Assembly (NCBI RefSeq): GCF_019059575.1
Contig: NW_024881568.1
Location: 381,501 to 445,500, forward strand
Direction: 5' to 3'
From: Amphibalanus amphitrite
Taxonomy: Eukaryota; Arthropoda; Thecostraca; Balanomorpha; Balanidae
DNA length: 64,000 nt
Both the position numbers and the translations under genes were made by a program. Below, one piece after another: positions 14,101 to 26,100 of the stretch. The notes under the pieces are model-generated. The model saw nothing but the letters and a program-made list of their open reading frames with translations. It was not told the origin of the DNA and did not search any database. Positions within the stretch are counted from its first letter, which is position 1. Each line of letters starts with the position of its first letter.

Positions 14101-17100
14101 CGAACGTTATACGAGTTGGAGCAAAATGAAGTTGGTAATGGGTGAAGAATCCGGCATTGTCCTACCATTGTTTTGTAGGCTGTGTGAGCTGGGCTGTGAT
14201 GCCCGCTCTAGAAATAGACATGATAAGTATTTGAATAATAGTTATGTGTTATATGACGGTGTTGTTTCCACATGATATTTGCACATTTATAGCAAAACAT
14301 GATAAAAGTTGCCTATTTTTATATAGGAAGTGGGTACTTACCTATTCTTCCTCGTCGTCACCCGCCGAGTCTGATTCTGAGACGTCACTGACTTCCTGCA
14401 GTGGCTGCCCCTTCAGGAGCGGATTGCCCCCATGATCAGTCTTCTGGGTGGTGATTGGCGTCAGCTGAGCCCAAATCAGGCCGCTGATCACGGGGTCGCT
14501 CGTGACGAACAACTGCTGTGCCACATCGGTCATGTTGTGCACACGTGAGTCCTTCCGCGCGTGGTGCAGGCGGAACGATCGGAGATGTTTGTTACGCGCC
14601 TCCTGCGCCTCCTCACTGAACATCCCGATCGGGAGTAACAGATGATTGATGACGTCTGCCCCATGTATCAACAGCTTGTGAGCCGAGGCTGGCATATGAT
14701 ACCATGGGTAAAGCCGAACGTAGTGCTGGGCGGTCTCGAGCGCATACTCAGCATATTTTTGCACGTCGATCAGCTGGCTGCTGTTGATGGCCTCTAAAAT
14801 CACGGCAAGACGTTCGATCAGTTCCCTGTCGACGCCCGTGATGTCACTGAAGGCGGGCGGGTCGGCGAACGACCGTCTGGCGGTGTTCCCGTCATTGGAC
14901 GTGCCGGACCCACCCGCCCGCGGCTGGTCCACGTGTAGCCCGAGCCGGGCTCGAAACTCGGCCTGTACTGCTCGTTTCCGTTCCTTCATCACTGCCTGAT
15001 TTTCTGCTCCCCTCACGGACCACGTTTTGAGAGGGATGCGGTAGCCAACGTGCAGCACCCATTCAAATGTACGTATCCAAGCATGGAGCGTTGACAGCCC
15101 GATTTGGAGAGCCTCTGGGTCCTTTTCTCTGAGCGTGACACGGTCCAGGTTATTCATCTCGGTCGGCTTTGCCCCGCAGATGTTACAGTTCATTGTTGAC
15201 CTGGTGACGTTTTCTGGCCCGCTGATGGCATTTGCCACCTTACCATCTATCATTGTGAGATGGAATGTGTGGCTGACGGTGAGCACGGCGCCGTTGCTGA
15301 GCGTCACTACAGTTGGCCGCAGCTGAGCAATCTGACCTTTGATCAGCCTTTCCTCCGTCCGGATGACATCAACCGTCTCCTTCACAGCCTGGATGTGGAT
15401 CGGACGGCACAGCCTTGTTGACGACGGCTTGGGATTTTTCCACACCTCGTTGTCCTCAACAAACAGCTGGAGAGGCACCAGTGTCGAGCAAAAAATGCTG
15501 TCTTCTGGAACATACTGTTCTGCATCGCCTGGGTTCCCTGAGCCTTTCTGTTTATAAATTGATTGTCCGGATGCACCATCCATACCCCATTTATATACCA
15601 GCTGCCCTCTCAAGGGCGACAGCCCAGATTGGGCTGCTGAGGTTGCTGGTGCGTCCAGTGATGCGATGACTGGTCTTGGTTCTGACGTCTGGAGGTCTCC
15701 TGTAAGCGTCATTATATCGCTCTCATTTGCACAGAGGAGCCGCCGACACGTGTGGTCCGCAATGTTCTGCAGCGAAACTTCAGCCGTGGTATCTGTGCAG
15801 GACAATCCCGACGGGTAGCAGCGCTTACGTGCCTCCAACACTCTCTCATATGACGGATATACTTTAGTTTTTGTTCGGTCATTCGTCATTCGGCAGAATA
15901 GCTGGTATGTCCTTTTTGATGTATTTCCAGCCACCGTCATCGCTAACGCTTCGTCTGGGCTGAAGCTACGGACACTTTCCGATTTTCCCTGGTAGGCGGC
16001 CCGTATCTTTTTCGGGCGGCCGGGGGATGCACCTGCTTCTGCTGCCAGGTAAGCAAGGTCATGCTTCTTTTCTCTACGTGCACGTTGACCTGTTGCTTTT
16101 AGCAGCTTTTCGCATTCATGCGCAGTTGCTAGCTCCATTGACTTGCGACGCTTTGTTCGCTCGCTCAGGTCTGAGAACGGTGCACTTTGAACGGGTGTGG
16201 TGTCCTCGCTATCGTCACACAATCCCTCAGTGTCTCTCAGGAATTCCACTTTAACGGATGGCTTTACGTTTAGCCACTGCTCGTTCCTCGAACGAAACCG
16301 ATCCTCCCTGCGGCCGCATTGCACCCACTTTGATGATAGACTGGAGAGGACGCGTGCGATATGTTTTTCAAAAAAATCGCGCCCGGCTTTGGATAGCACC
16401 CGAGCCCCAACTACGCAGTGCACCGCATTTCGAATCGTCTCGGGAGAAGTGGCATTCATCCAACCACAATCCCTCACCAGATTGTAGAGCTCCCACCTGT
16501 CAATATCCACGTCACACACCTCGATCGGTTCGGCCATCGTAAACACACTCGAGGAACACGCACACCCAACCGCACACGCCCTCCTGATCCACTGACTGCA
16601 AGCCGCTCCAAATTCTCGGCTCGACCCTCCTTGACCTGACATGGAAAGCCTGAGGCGGCTGACAACCACGGCCAAGGTCATATGACGTCAGCGGACGGCG
16701 CGCACGATACCCATACTCCAGGTGTATGTATGTATTGTATGTATGTATTGACACCAAAAGCCTTCCACATATGGCGTGGCAATTACGGCTTTCAGGGGCG
16801 AGCAGTTGCTTCTTGCGAGGGATGCGGAGTCGAAGCCGGAGTCGGAGTCGCCAGGAGTCGTAGCAACAAGCCAGGAGTCGGAGTCGGAGTCCGTCAGGAG
16901 CCCGCAGTGGAAGTCGGAATCGGAGTCGGAACAGCACCACCACAACTCCGAAACTCTGGCAAGGGTCCGGAGTCGGATACGGAGTCGCCCGGAGTCATGG
17001 CAACGAGACAGGAGTCGGAGTCGGTTTGGAGCCTGGGGTCGGAGTCGGAGTCGGATTCGGCGCCACCACGACTCCGCAACCCTGCTTCTTACCATACATT

Positions 17101-20100
17101 AATTAGGATTAGCCATTGCACGACTGACGGCCGACCCGCTGCTAGCGAAGCGACGGGAGGTACGCCTCGGGAGATGAAGCTTCACAGAAGATTTTGCGCA
17201 CGAGTGCGCAGTTTGCTTTTAGGTTCCCCTTACGCAGAATTGAACAGAGATTTATTCTGCCAAAAATCTCAATGGAGGTCGATGGAGAACTTTTTGTATG
17301 TCCAATGAAACATAAACGTAATTTTGCAAATGCTGCTGTGGTGACACTGCAAACAGAATGCAATGCCGTTCCTGATTTTGAACACGCATGGGAAAAAGAG
17401 TCACTCCACTCGATAGCCAACATAACAAGGATTATTTTGATATATAATAATCCAGTTTTACAACGTCATTGAGGTACTCCACATGCTATTACCAGCGCGG
17501 TTGTTTAAACCTTTGACGGCGCACCAAAAAAGCCACTAACAGAAACTCCCGATTCCACGTACGATAATGAAGACTAAATGCGCAACTAAATATTTTTTTC
17601 TGCCCAATTCAAAACATTTCATCAATTTCCAACAGAATGACACCTCAAATATACATATATTCCGAAATTGCCCAAGGCCATCCGTCAGGCCGTTTCCAAC
17701 CATAGTGGGCCGGCGCGGTGGCGGGCCGAGCGGCCGCAGGTGGGTGGGTGAGTGGGTGGGGGGTGGCGTCCCCCGGGATGGGCCGAGCGGCCGCAGGTGT
17801 GGTAGTGTCCCTCAGTTACCGGCAGAGCGGCTGGGCTGGGGAGGTGGTGCGTCCCCCGGGCTCGGCCGAGCGGCCGCTGAGGTGGCCGAGGTCAGGGATC
17901 GATGGGAATAGTTCCGTTTAACGACTGCACCTGTCTACCTGGGTGTATCGAGCGACTGATTGAGCGAACGACGACTCCTCGTTCGGCAGAGAAACGACCT
18001 GAATTTTTGTCACGAGCATCGCCAAAACTTTTCTCCCTTTCTTGTGCTCATTTATTTTCGGTCGCAACTTATATTTTGGTGGAAACAGGCGCACTGTAGT
18101 ATGTATTGGATTCTTATGACTTTGTTAAATTATTCAATAATTCGTTTAATTCATCGGTGTGTCATCTGGTACTGACGTCCTATTCTGTTCTTCGTTTCAG
18201 GATGAAATTTATTATGAACCTTTTTGATTTTGTTGATTTTCTTTGAAATAAATTACACATCTCGGTGCAACAAGTTTTGGATTTTTGCTGGCAATACACT
18301 GGGACACACGACTGCGAGCTGCGTGGGACCGGCCAAGGTCGCCACCACAGCCCTTCCTGGTCGGCAGGTCAGCAATTTGCAGCGGTGTTCACTGGGAGTT
18401 TCGGACCGTTTCGCACCGCCGGCTTAAAAGAGTTTCGGGCGTGAGAAGAGCTGAGAGATATAGCTTCGCACTTTTGTTTGAGCCTTAAAAGATGTGCTGT
18501 GCATACCGTATGTCCTATTTCATTCTCTCCTTTCTTTTGTTTCAATTGTTAACAGCAATGAAAATTCCAGGTAGCAGGCTATTTGAATACATTGAGCGAT
18601 ACGCGTTTCCATTGCCGATAGGGATATGAATGCAATTCTTTTTTGAACGATAATACAGTCTCATTAAAGCTCATTATTTCAAAAACAACGAATAATAATA
18701 TTCCATTTATGTAAATAGAGTGAATAGCCTGCTTAATTATTAATAATTAAGCAGGTTATTCACTAATTATTAATAATTAATTATTAATAATTATCAATAA
18801 TTAGGTATTAATCATGCTCAGAAATACCATAGCTTACCTCCAAGAAGTATTCCATTAATCATAGCTATTTCCATCACTATCGGGAATACCTGCAGTCATC
18901 AAGCAATAATGGATCAGGTTGGTACTGCTCATTACTCAATAACGTTTTCATTATCGCACTATGCTATATGAGCGACGAGCGCACCTGGTCCTTTGGCATG
19001 AACGGCAGGTAGACGGCGCCTGTGACCCGCACCAGGGCGCCGGTCAGACTCGGCTCAAACCGAACCGCGTCCAGCTGCACGGTCGGCCGGCGAGAACCCT
19101 TCCGCGCCGGGCTCTTCTTGCCAGACTTCTTCTTCCTAAAAAAATCAACGATCTTGATTAAATGATCATTACATATTTGAAATGCATGACGAACAAGCAT
19201 ATGTTTTATACGAGCAAAACTTAAGCCTGAAACATCTCAACTACTTCATATTGTATTTGTGTTATTGCCTCCCTCCCTACCCCTCCCCTCCCCCTCCCCT
19301 CTCTAACTTGCTGGCCGACTCCTCGGGCTCCTCGGCGGGTTCCAGCTGCCTCTGCAGGTCCGCCAGCAGTTCGTCTGTCAGCAGTACACCGTCCAGCAGC
19401 AGCAGCCGACCCAGACCGGAGGTAAAGTGCTGGTAGTAGCCGCTGGCCAGCTGAGGGAGCACGCCGGGCCCCGCCGAAGTTAGTTGGTAGCACTGCTGCT
19501 CCACGGCGTACATTTCCTACCAGCCCATTGGGTTTACATGTTAAATGGCCTGTTTTCGGCGAGCGATATCTCGGTCAACCTTTGAAGGAATCAATGGTTC
19601 TTAGTCTCAAATGATAGATCGACGAATTTTCTTTCGACAATCCCTCTACCATTTTTCACGAAACCCAGCCGATCTTCTAAGGCGTACAGGGTAAAGATTT
19701 CACTGCACGCCAGCACCCGCGATCCGCCTCTCCGATCGACGGCGCGCGGTCCTCGGTAGCGCAGTCTGTAGCATATCGGGCTACGGATCCGAGGTCGTGA
19801 GTTCGAATCCTGGGAGCGCCGCGTAATTTTGGCTAGAATGGAATGATGTAGATTCTTGAATGTTTGCATAATCAATTATTAATAGCTAATTGAATGTATC
19901 TGCCCACTAATTGGCCCCTAAAACCTGTTATTCAAGAAATTTAAGAAATGAATGTCACGTACGCGTCACGACCGCCGCCATTAAGCGCTACCATACTCTA
20001 GTTTAAACTAACTTTTTGCTAGTCCCGACCACATATAGTAGGTTTTCTAGTAGTTATACTAGAAATTCCTACCAAAGTTCGTCCTACCCTTCACTCAATA

Positions 20101-23100
20101 TACCCTGGAGCACGCCAGTACCTACCGGGGGGGGGGGGGGGAGGTCACTACTCGAGTCAGAATGAAGCAGGGTAGGTGAGGATGGCGAATGGAGTGAAAC
20201 ATCCTGCAGGGGAAGACGTAGCGGGCTGTTTTGGGACAATTCTATTGATTTGTTTCGACAAGTAGAGTCTTGCATATTGACAAGGACTGTTGGTCCAGTA
20301 GGTACAATGGCAGATAACAGAAATATTTCAGAACTGTCGTTATATTTTTTCTGCAGCATGAACACAGCAGAAAGTGAACATCGTGCAAACTTTGCGTGGG
20401 AGGGTGTTGAATGCTTGTTTGCATATACTGGGACCCAACCCATGACGTGCCGCACCTGTTGCTCAGTTTTACGTAATCCTGAGCCAACGGTGCAAAGTCA
20501 CGCATCTAACAAAATCAACATTTTACTGAACTTATATAATGATCTATGACCATGTTCCACGTACTTCTTAAAATATAGCGGTCGTGCGGTTCCTTCAAAG
20601 TCGGATGAATAATGAAAGCTGTATTGATTGAGCAAACAAGCGCAACAACCAACAGCTAAATAGGCCATGGTCTCGCGACATCGATTTCTCCCACATGTCA
20701 CATTAGCACAGCTCCGATCCCTTAGAAAGCGGCGCTGCTGGCGTGCAAGGTGCTGTCCATTCCACAACGGCGGATGGGGCTGAGTGAAGGTATAAATGTA
20801 CTCAGCACTTTGTCGCGCGGATTGTCACCAAATTCTGTCCATCAGGCCGTGATCGGGTAGGGAAAATGGCGGTTGTGTACAAAGTATACATTCTTTAAAG
20901 CATGAACATATCGACTTTACACGCACACAGGCAATAAATATTCCAGATAAGTTTCTCAATTGCAGCTGAAATTAATCTAGGTCGTCATATTGACAGCTGA
21001 TTTTTTAAATCGCGGCCCAGAGATCTAAAGGATCCAATGAAACTGTTTGTGTGGAATAATTATAGGCAATAATACGCTTGACAGGTTGGCATGCCTCCAG
21101 GATTTGTAAAATGTAACGCCGAGCGCTGCATCCTCGAACAAAATGTTTACCGATGCGAGACATTTAGCTCAGTAACAGCGCCTTTATAACCCATAGTTAG
21201 TTTTGATAACTGCCCGTCCTTGGGATGACCCTACACTGCAGAGGCATTGAAGCTTGAAGCCAATGGTAGCCCTCTCCCAAGGAACCAGCTACTCAAGTAT
21301 GTGCTCATGCTTCACTGTGACACAACCTATTAATCGTCAAGCAACTGTCGTTGTTTACCCTCTAATCACCCATCAATGGACACAATCTAGGTGCTATCAG
21401 TCTGGCCTTGTTTACCGGGATAAGGCAACAACCATGGCATCAACACCTGTCCGTCGCATCCTAACGTTTATCGCCCGCTGTGTGGGAGGTTGGCAGAACT
21501 GCGCTCACGAGAAGTGTACTGTCTTGCCGTGTATTGGCAGAACACACAAAGTCAAGACAGTTATTAGTAAAACGACATAACGCACAACAGCACCGCAGCC
21601 GAGCGTCCACCACGAGCTCCGCACCAAGACTGCCCTCGTCCCTGACCCCGGCCGCTCGGCCCTCCAAGGTCACCCGCCAGGCGGCAGCACTGACGGGTGA
21701 CATAAGGCCACTAAATACTACATTTCCTCCTCCCCTACAACAAAAATAGTGACTTCATTTCACAGCTCATATTCGCCCGTGCCAGTTAAGTGCAAAGTAA
21801 CTGAACTTCTAAGTACAGCAGACGCAAAAGCAGAACCACATCCGAGACCTCAGGCGATTATTACAGTACGACAACCGGTTAAGTATTGAATCCATAGTAC
21901 ACTGGAGCGCGAACAGCTCTTCCCGATCTCGTTGTCACTCCTGTGCCCGTCTCCGGCAGCCTTGGTCGGACGACACCAGACTCCTCCTCCGCCGTGCTCG
22001 TCTGCCCTTGCTGAAGGTCGGTTCGCGTCCGTCGCCCTCCAGTCCCTGTCGCCGTCCCAGTGTCAGGCTGCGTCGACGAGCGGCCGCTGGTCGTTTCGTC
22101 CGCCTCCAGGGGCGCCGGCGGCACGTCCAGCTGCTGCCCGTCCAGCCGGAGGTGACTGTCAGTTGTCTCTGGTTCCGGTATCGCCTCCAGCCTGTCCTGC
22201 TCCTGCTGCTCCAGCCGGTCGCGGCCGCCAGACGACTCCAGCTCCGCGTCAGTCGGTCCCGTCCGGTCAGCTGCACCGTCCGGCTGCACCGGCTCGTCTC
22301 TCCGGCCGTCGACCTCTGCTGGGCAGCTACCGGCGCTCCGCGTCAGGCGGTCAGCGTGGACGCGGGTGCCGTCATCCAGCAGATAGCTCGCTGGCCCCCG
22401 CTGCTGCACGATCCTTTTCGTCGCCGAAAACCGGAGCTGCCCCTTCCGCGCCTGCGGAGGAAGCCGGCGACGGACCTGGTCTCCCACAGAGAAGCTGGGC
22501 GTCTTGACTCCGTGGGAGCGGTCGAAGTACGTCTTCTGATAGGTTTGTTTCCGCTTCACGTGCTCATGCAGGTCACCAGGTCTCGCTGGATGACGTCCGC
22601 CGACGTCCAGTGCCGCGCTGAGTTTGCCCCTCATTGGTCGTCCGTGAAGCAGCTCAGCCGGGCTCCTTCCAGTGGTCGCCTGCACCGTACTCCGGTACGA
22701 GAACAGGAACATCTGCAGATATTGAGACCGGTCAGCCTTTTCCAGGTCAGCTATCTGAAGTGCCGCTTTCACTGTTTTGTTGGCTCGCTCTACTTGACCT
22801 GATGACTGTGGGTGGTAGGGAGACACTTTGATATGGGCAACACCCACATTCCGCAAGTAACAAGCGAATCGTTCCGACGTAAATGCAGACCCACAGTCAG
22901 ATACAATCTCTCTCGGGTACCCTTCCCGGCACGCCAACTTTTCCATAAACTGTATCACCACCTCTGACGTTGGGTGCTCGCAAAATCCCACCTCGATCCA
23001 TTTCGAATAGTAGTCGATAGCGACGACGGCAAACCTCTGGCCGGGTCGACCTCCACTCATTGGCCCGATGAAGTCGATTCCCAGTTTAGACCATGGCTCA

Positions 23101-26100
23101 CATGGGAGTTGAACGGGCTGCATGGGCGCGTGTCGCGGCGACGCCGTCTTGTCTGCGAGAGAGCAGATCTGACAGCCCTTTACCTGCTCCTCCACAGCCT
23201 GGTCCATGCCTGGCCACCAGTACAGGTCTCGCAGTCTTTGCTTTGTTCGGACGATGCCTTGGTGTCCTTCGTGTGCCAGCTCAACCAGCCTCGTCCGGAG
23301 CGCCGCAGGTACCAGGACTCGACCGCCACGCAGAATGACGTCATCTTCTACCGCCAGCTCGTCTCTGCAACGGAAGAAGGGCTGCAGTTCGGGCACGCAC
23401 TCACCATAGCGTCTGGGCCACTGGCGCGGTATCTGCTGCCTCAGCTTACTGAGAACCGGGTCCGACTGTGACGCCGCCCTCAGCTCCGCGCCGGTCACCG
23501 CGGCCCGCTCCTCCGTCAGGGCCGCAATCACCAGCTGTTCGTCGTCTGACGCCTCCTGGACTGATGATGGAAGTCGAGACAGCCCATCTGCCGGGTTGAT
23601 GCGCCCCTTGACGTGCTCCACTGTGAAAGAATATTCCATTAACCGACACGCCCAGCGAGATATGCGCATTCCTGCCCTGCCGATCCCACGTGATGTCATC
23701 AGGGTAGTCAGTGCCTGGTGATCGGTCCTCAAGACAAAGTCCCTGCCCCACAGATATCTGTGCCACTTCTCGATGGCCCAGACACTGGCCAACGCTTCTC
23801 GTTCCGTGACACTATAGTTGCGTTGCGCTGTCGACAGCGTGCTGGATGCGAACGCAACCACTCTCTCACCCTCGGGGTGCATCTGCGTGAGCACCGCCCC
23901 GATGCCCACGTCACTGGCGTCTGTCGTCACCACTGTGGAGAGGGTCGGGTCATACATGGCCAGGGCAGAGCTGCTCAGAATCGCTGCTCTGACGTCCTCG
24001 AACGCTTCGTTCATCTTCGACGTCCACGCGAACGGCGGAGCGTTCTTCCTCAGGGGCTGCCGCAGCTCCTCCACCCTGGTACTGTACCTGGGAATGAACC
24101 GGCCGTAGAACCCAAACAATCCCAGGACTGCCTGCAGCTCCTTGACTGTACCTGGCGGCTTCATGTCTCTCAGGCCCTGCACACGGTCGGGGTTCACGGA
24201 GACACCCTCCCGGGACACTGAGAACCCCAGGAAGTCGATACGGCTCACCCCGAAGTGACACTTGTCCTTGTTCAAGGTCACATTGTACTCGCCGAGTCGT
24301 GCCATGACGTCACTCAGACGGCGGTCGTGCTCCTCCTTGGTCCGTCCCGACACGATGACGTCATCGAGGTAAACCTGAGCACCAGGTAACCCTCGCAGAA
24401 TGGTCTCCATCATCTTCTGGAAGCAGCTGGGAAGTGATCGGAGACCAAAACAACACCTCAGATAGCGGAACACTCCCTCATGCGTTACAAACGCCGTCAA
24501 CTGTCTGGACTCCTCATGAAGCAGCAGCTGGTGATAAGCAGCCTTCATATCGAGAGTCGAGAACACTTCAGCGCCAACCAAGTTGTCCAACATCTCCTGC
24601 ATGTCAGGTAACGGGTAGCCACTGGTGCACACCGCCTTATTTACCACGCGCAAATCGACACATAGTCTCAGCTGACCTGATCGACGCCGTGATACGACGA
24701 TCGGAGAGATCCATGGCGACCCGTCAACCCTCTCGATGATCTGCTGCTTCTCGAGGTCTTGGAGGTGCTGCTTCACTTCCTCACGAATAGAGAACGGCAG
24801 CGGCCGGAGCTTCTGTTGAACGGGCACAGCACCGTCCCGTAGCTGTACTCTGTGGACAAAACCACGGATAGGTGGCAGCACACTCATAGCCTCATGACTC
24901 ATAGGTGGCAGCACCACTGCGTTTGTCACTAACCTCTGTGTAGCGCTGTCCTGATCGTTGCCGGCCTCCACGTCACTGGATCGTCCCGGCTGTCGATCGA
25001 CCTCATACACTGTGGAGCCGTGCCAGGTGGAGATGCAGAGACTCTTCTGGAGGTCCCTGCCGAGCAGTGGCGTGCCGCCGTCCACCACGTACAGGCGGCC
25101 CTGGCAGCTCCGCCCGTCCTCCGTCTCCACCGATGCTGTGATGACGCCCGTCACCACCAGCTGGCTGCCGCCGTACGCCCGGAGGTTCACTGTCGTGGGT
25201 AGCAGCGGCCTGTGGCTCAGCGCGGTCTCGTACAGCTGGCGAGGGATGATGGACACCGCCGCACCCGTGTCGACCAGCATCGTCACCCAGTTGCCGTCCA
25301 GCCGGACGTTAAACTGCAGAGCAGAGTCGTTTTGATTGACTGCCAGAACTTCCACTACGTCTGGCTCCACGGCTCTCACCTCCTTAGCAGGTTTCTGAGG
25401 GCACCGTACAGCGAAATGTCCAACAGTCCCACACCGTCGACACTTTTGGCCCTTGGCTGGACACCAGTCATCAGTAGACACGTGACCCCGGCGACCACAA
25501 GCATAGCAGAACTTGCCTTTTGTTTTGTCGACCGGCGGTCGTTGTGCTGGTGTCTTATCTCGCGCCGTGTAGGCCACCTCCAGCGGCTCGGTTGCCGCCG
25601 CCGCCCGGCTCGGCTGCCCGCCGTCATCTCCCCCGAACAGCCGCCGGCGCTCCACCGCCCGGTCGTCGGCCATGGCGATTGACTCCAGACGCTGCAGGGT
25701 CAGATGGTCCTCAGCGCACAGACGATTACGGAGATGGTCAGACGTGCATCCCTCGACAAACTGATCTCGAATCATCTCGTCTTCCAAGGCTCCAAATGCA
25801 CAATATCTACTCTGCTCTCTTAACCCGCGCCCTGCTGGGGGGGGGTGTTTGAACACCCCCCCCTGTGGTTTTTCGCAAATATCTCAAAAACGGCGGCGCG
25901 GAGCGCCGCCGTTTTTGGTATACCTTATCATACATCAATTCTACACATGTTGTAAAAATTTCAGACCAAGGTCATTCAAGGTCAGGTCACCAGGTCACTT
26001 GAAGTGACCTCACCTCATAAAAAGTTTCAATGTCTGTCATAGCTACACCAATTGACCGATTGCTTTGAAACTTTCAGCGATTGCTAAGAGCAATAGCATG

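Larger units (their letters stand above)
13613..17707 (-). mobile_element. Full-length Transib transposon
   Basis: A 4095-bp element bounded by 32-bp terminal inverted repeats (13613-13644 and 17676-17707, one mismatch) starting CACTATGGTTGGAAACGG. It is flanked by an exact 5-bp duplication GGCCG (13608-13612 and 17708-17712). Transib elements are known for CACWATG ends, GC-rich 5-bp duplications and a RAG1-core-related transposase; all three are present. The transposase is on the minus strand. The target lies beside a GGCCGAGCGGCCGC tandem repeat. The TIR length, matching duplication and open reading frame suggest a recent and possibly still mobile copy. It lies in intron 6 of the LRRC43-like gene, same sense for the transposase. 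Confidence 0.93.

Noticed and set aside
16682..17308. Frames across the GGAGTC block (Ser-Glu, Arg-Ser repeats)
   Set aside because: Hexamer repeat artefact; not flanked by splice sites and inside the Transib non-coding end.
19741..19820. Functional tRNA-Arg gene
   Set aside because: T arm does not pair and the acceptor stem is imperfect; kept only as a tRNA-like repeat.
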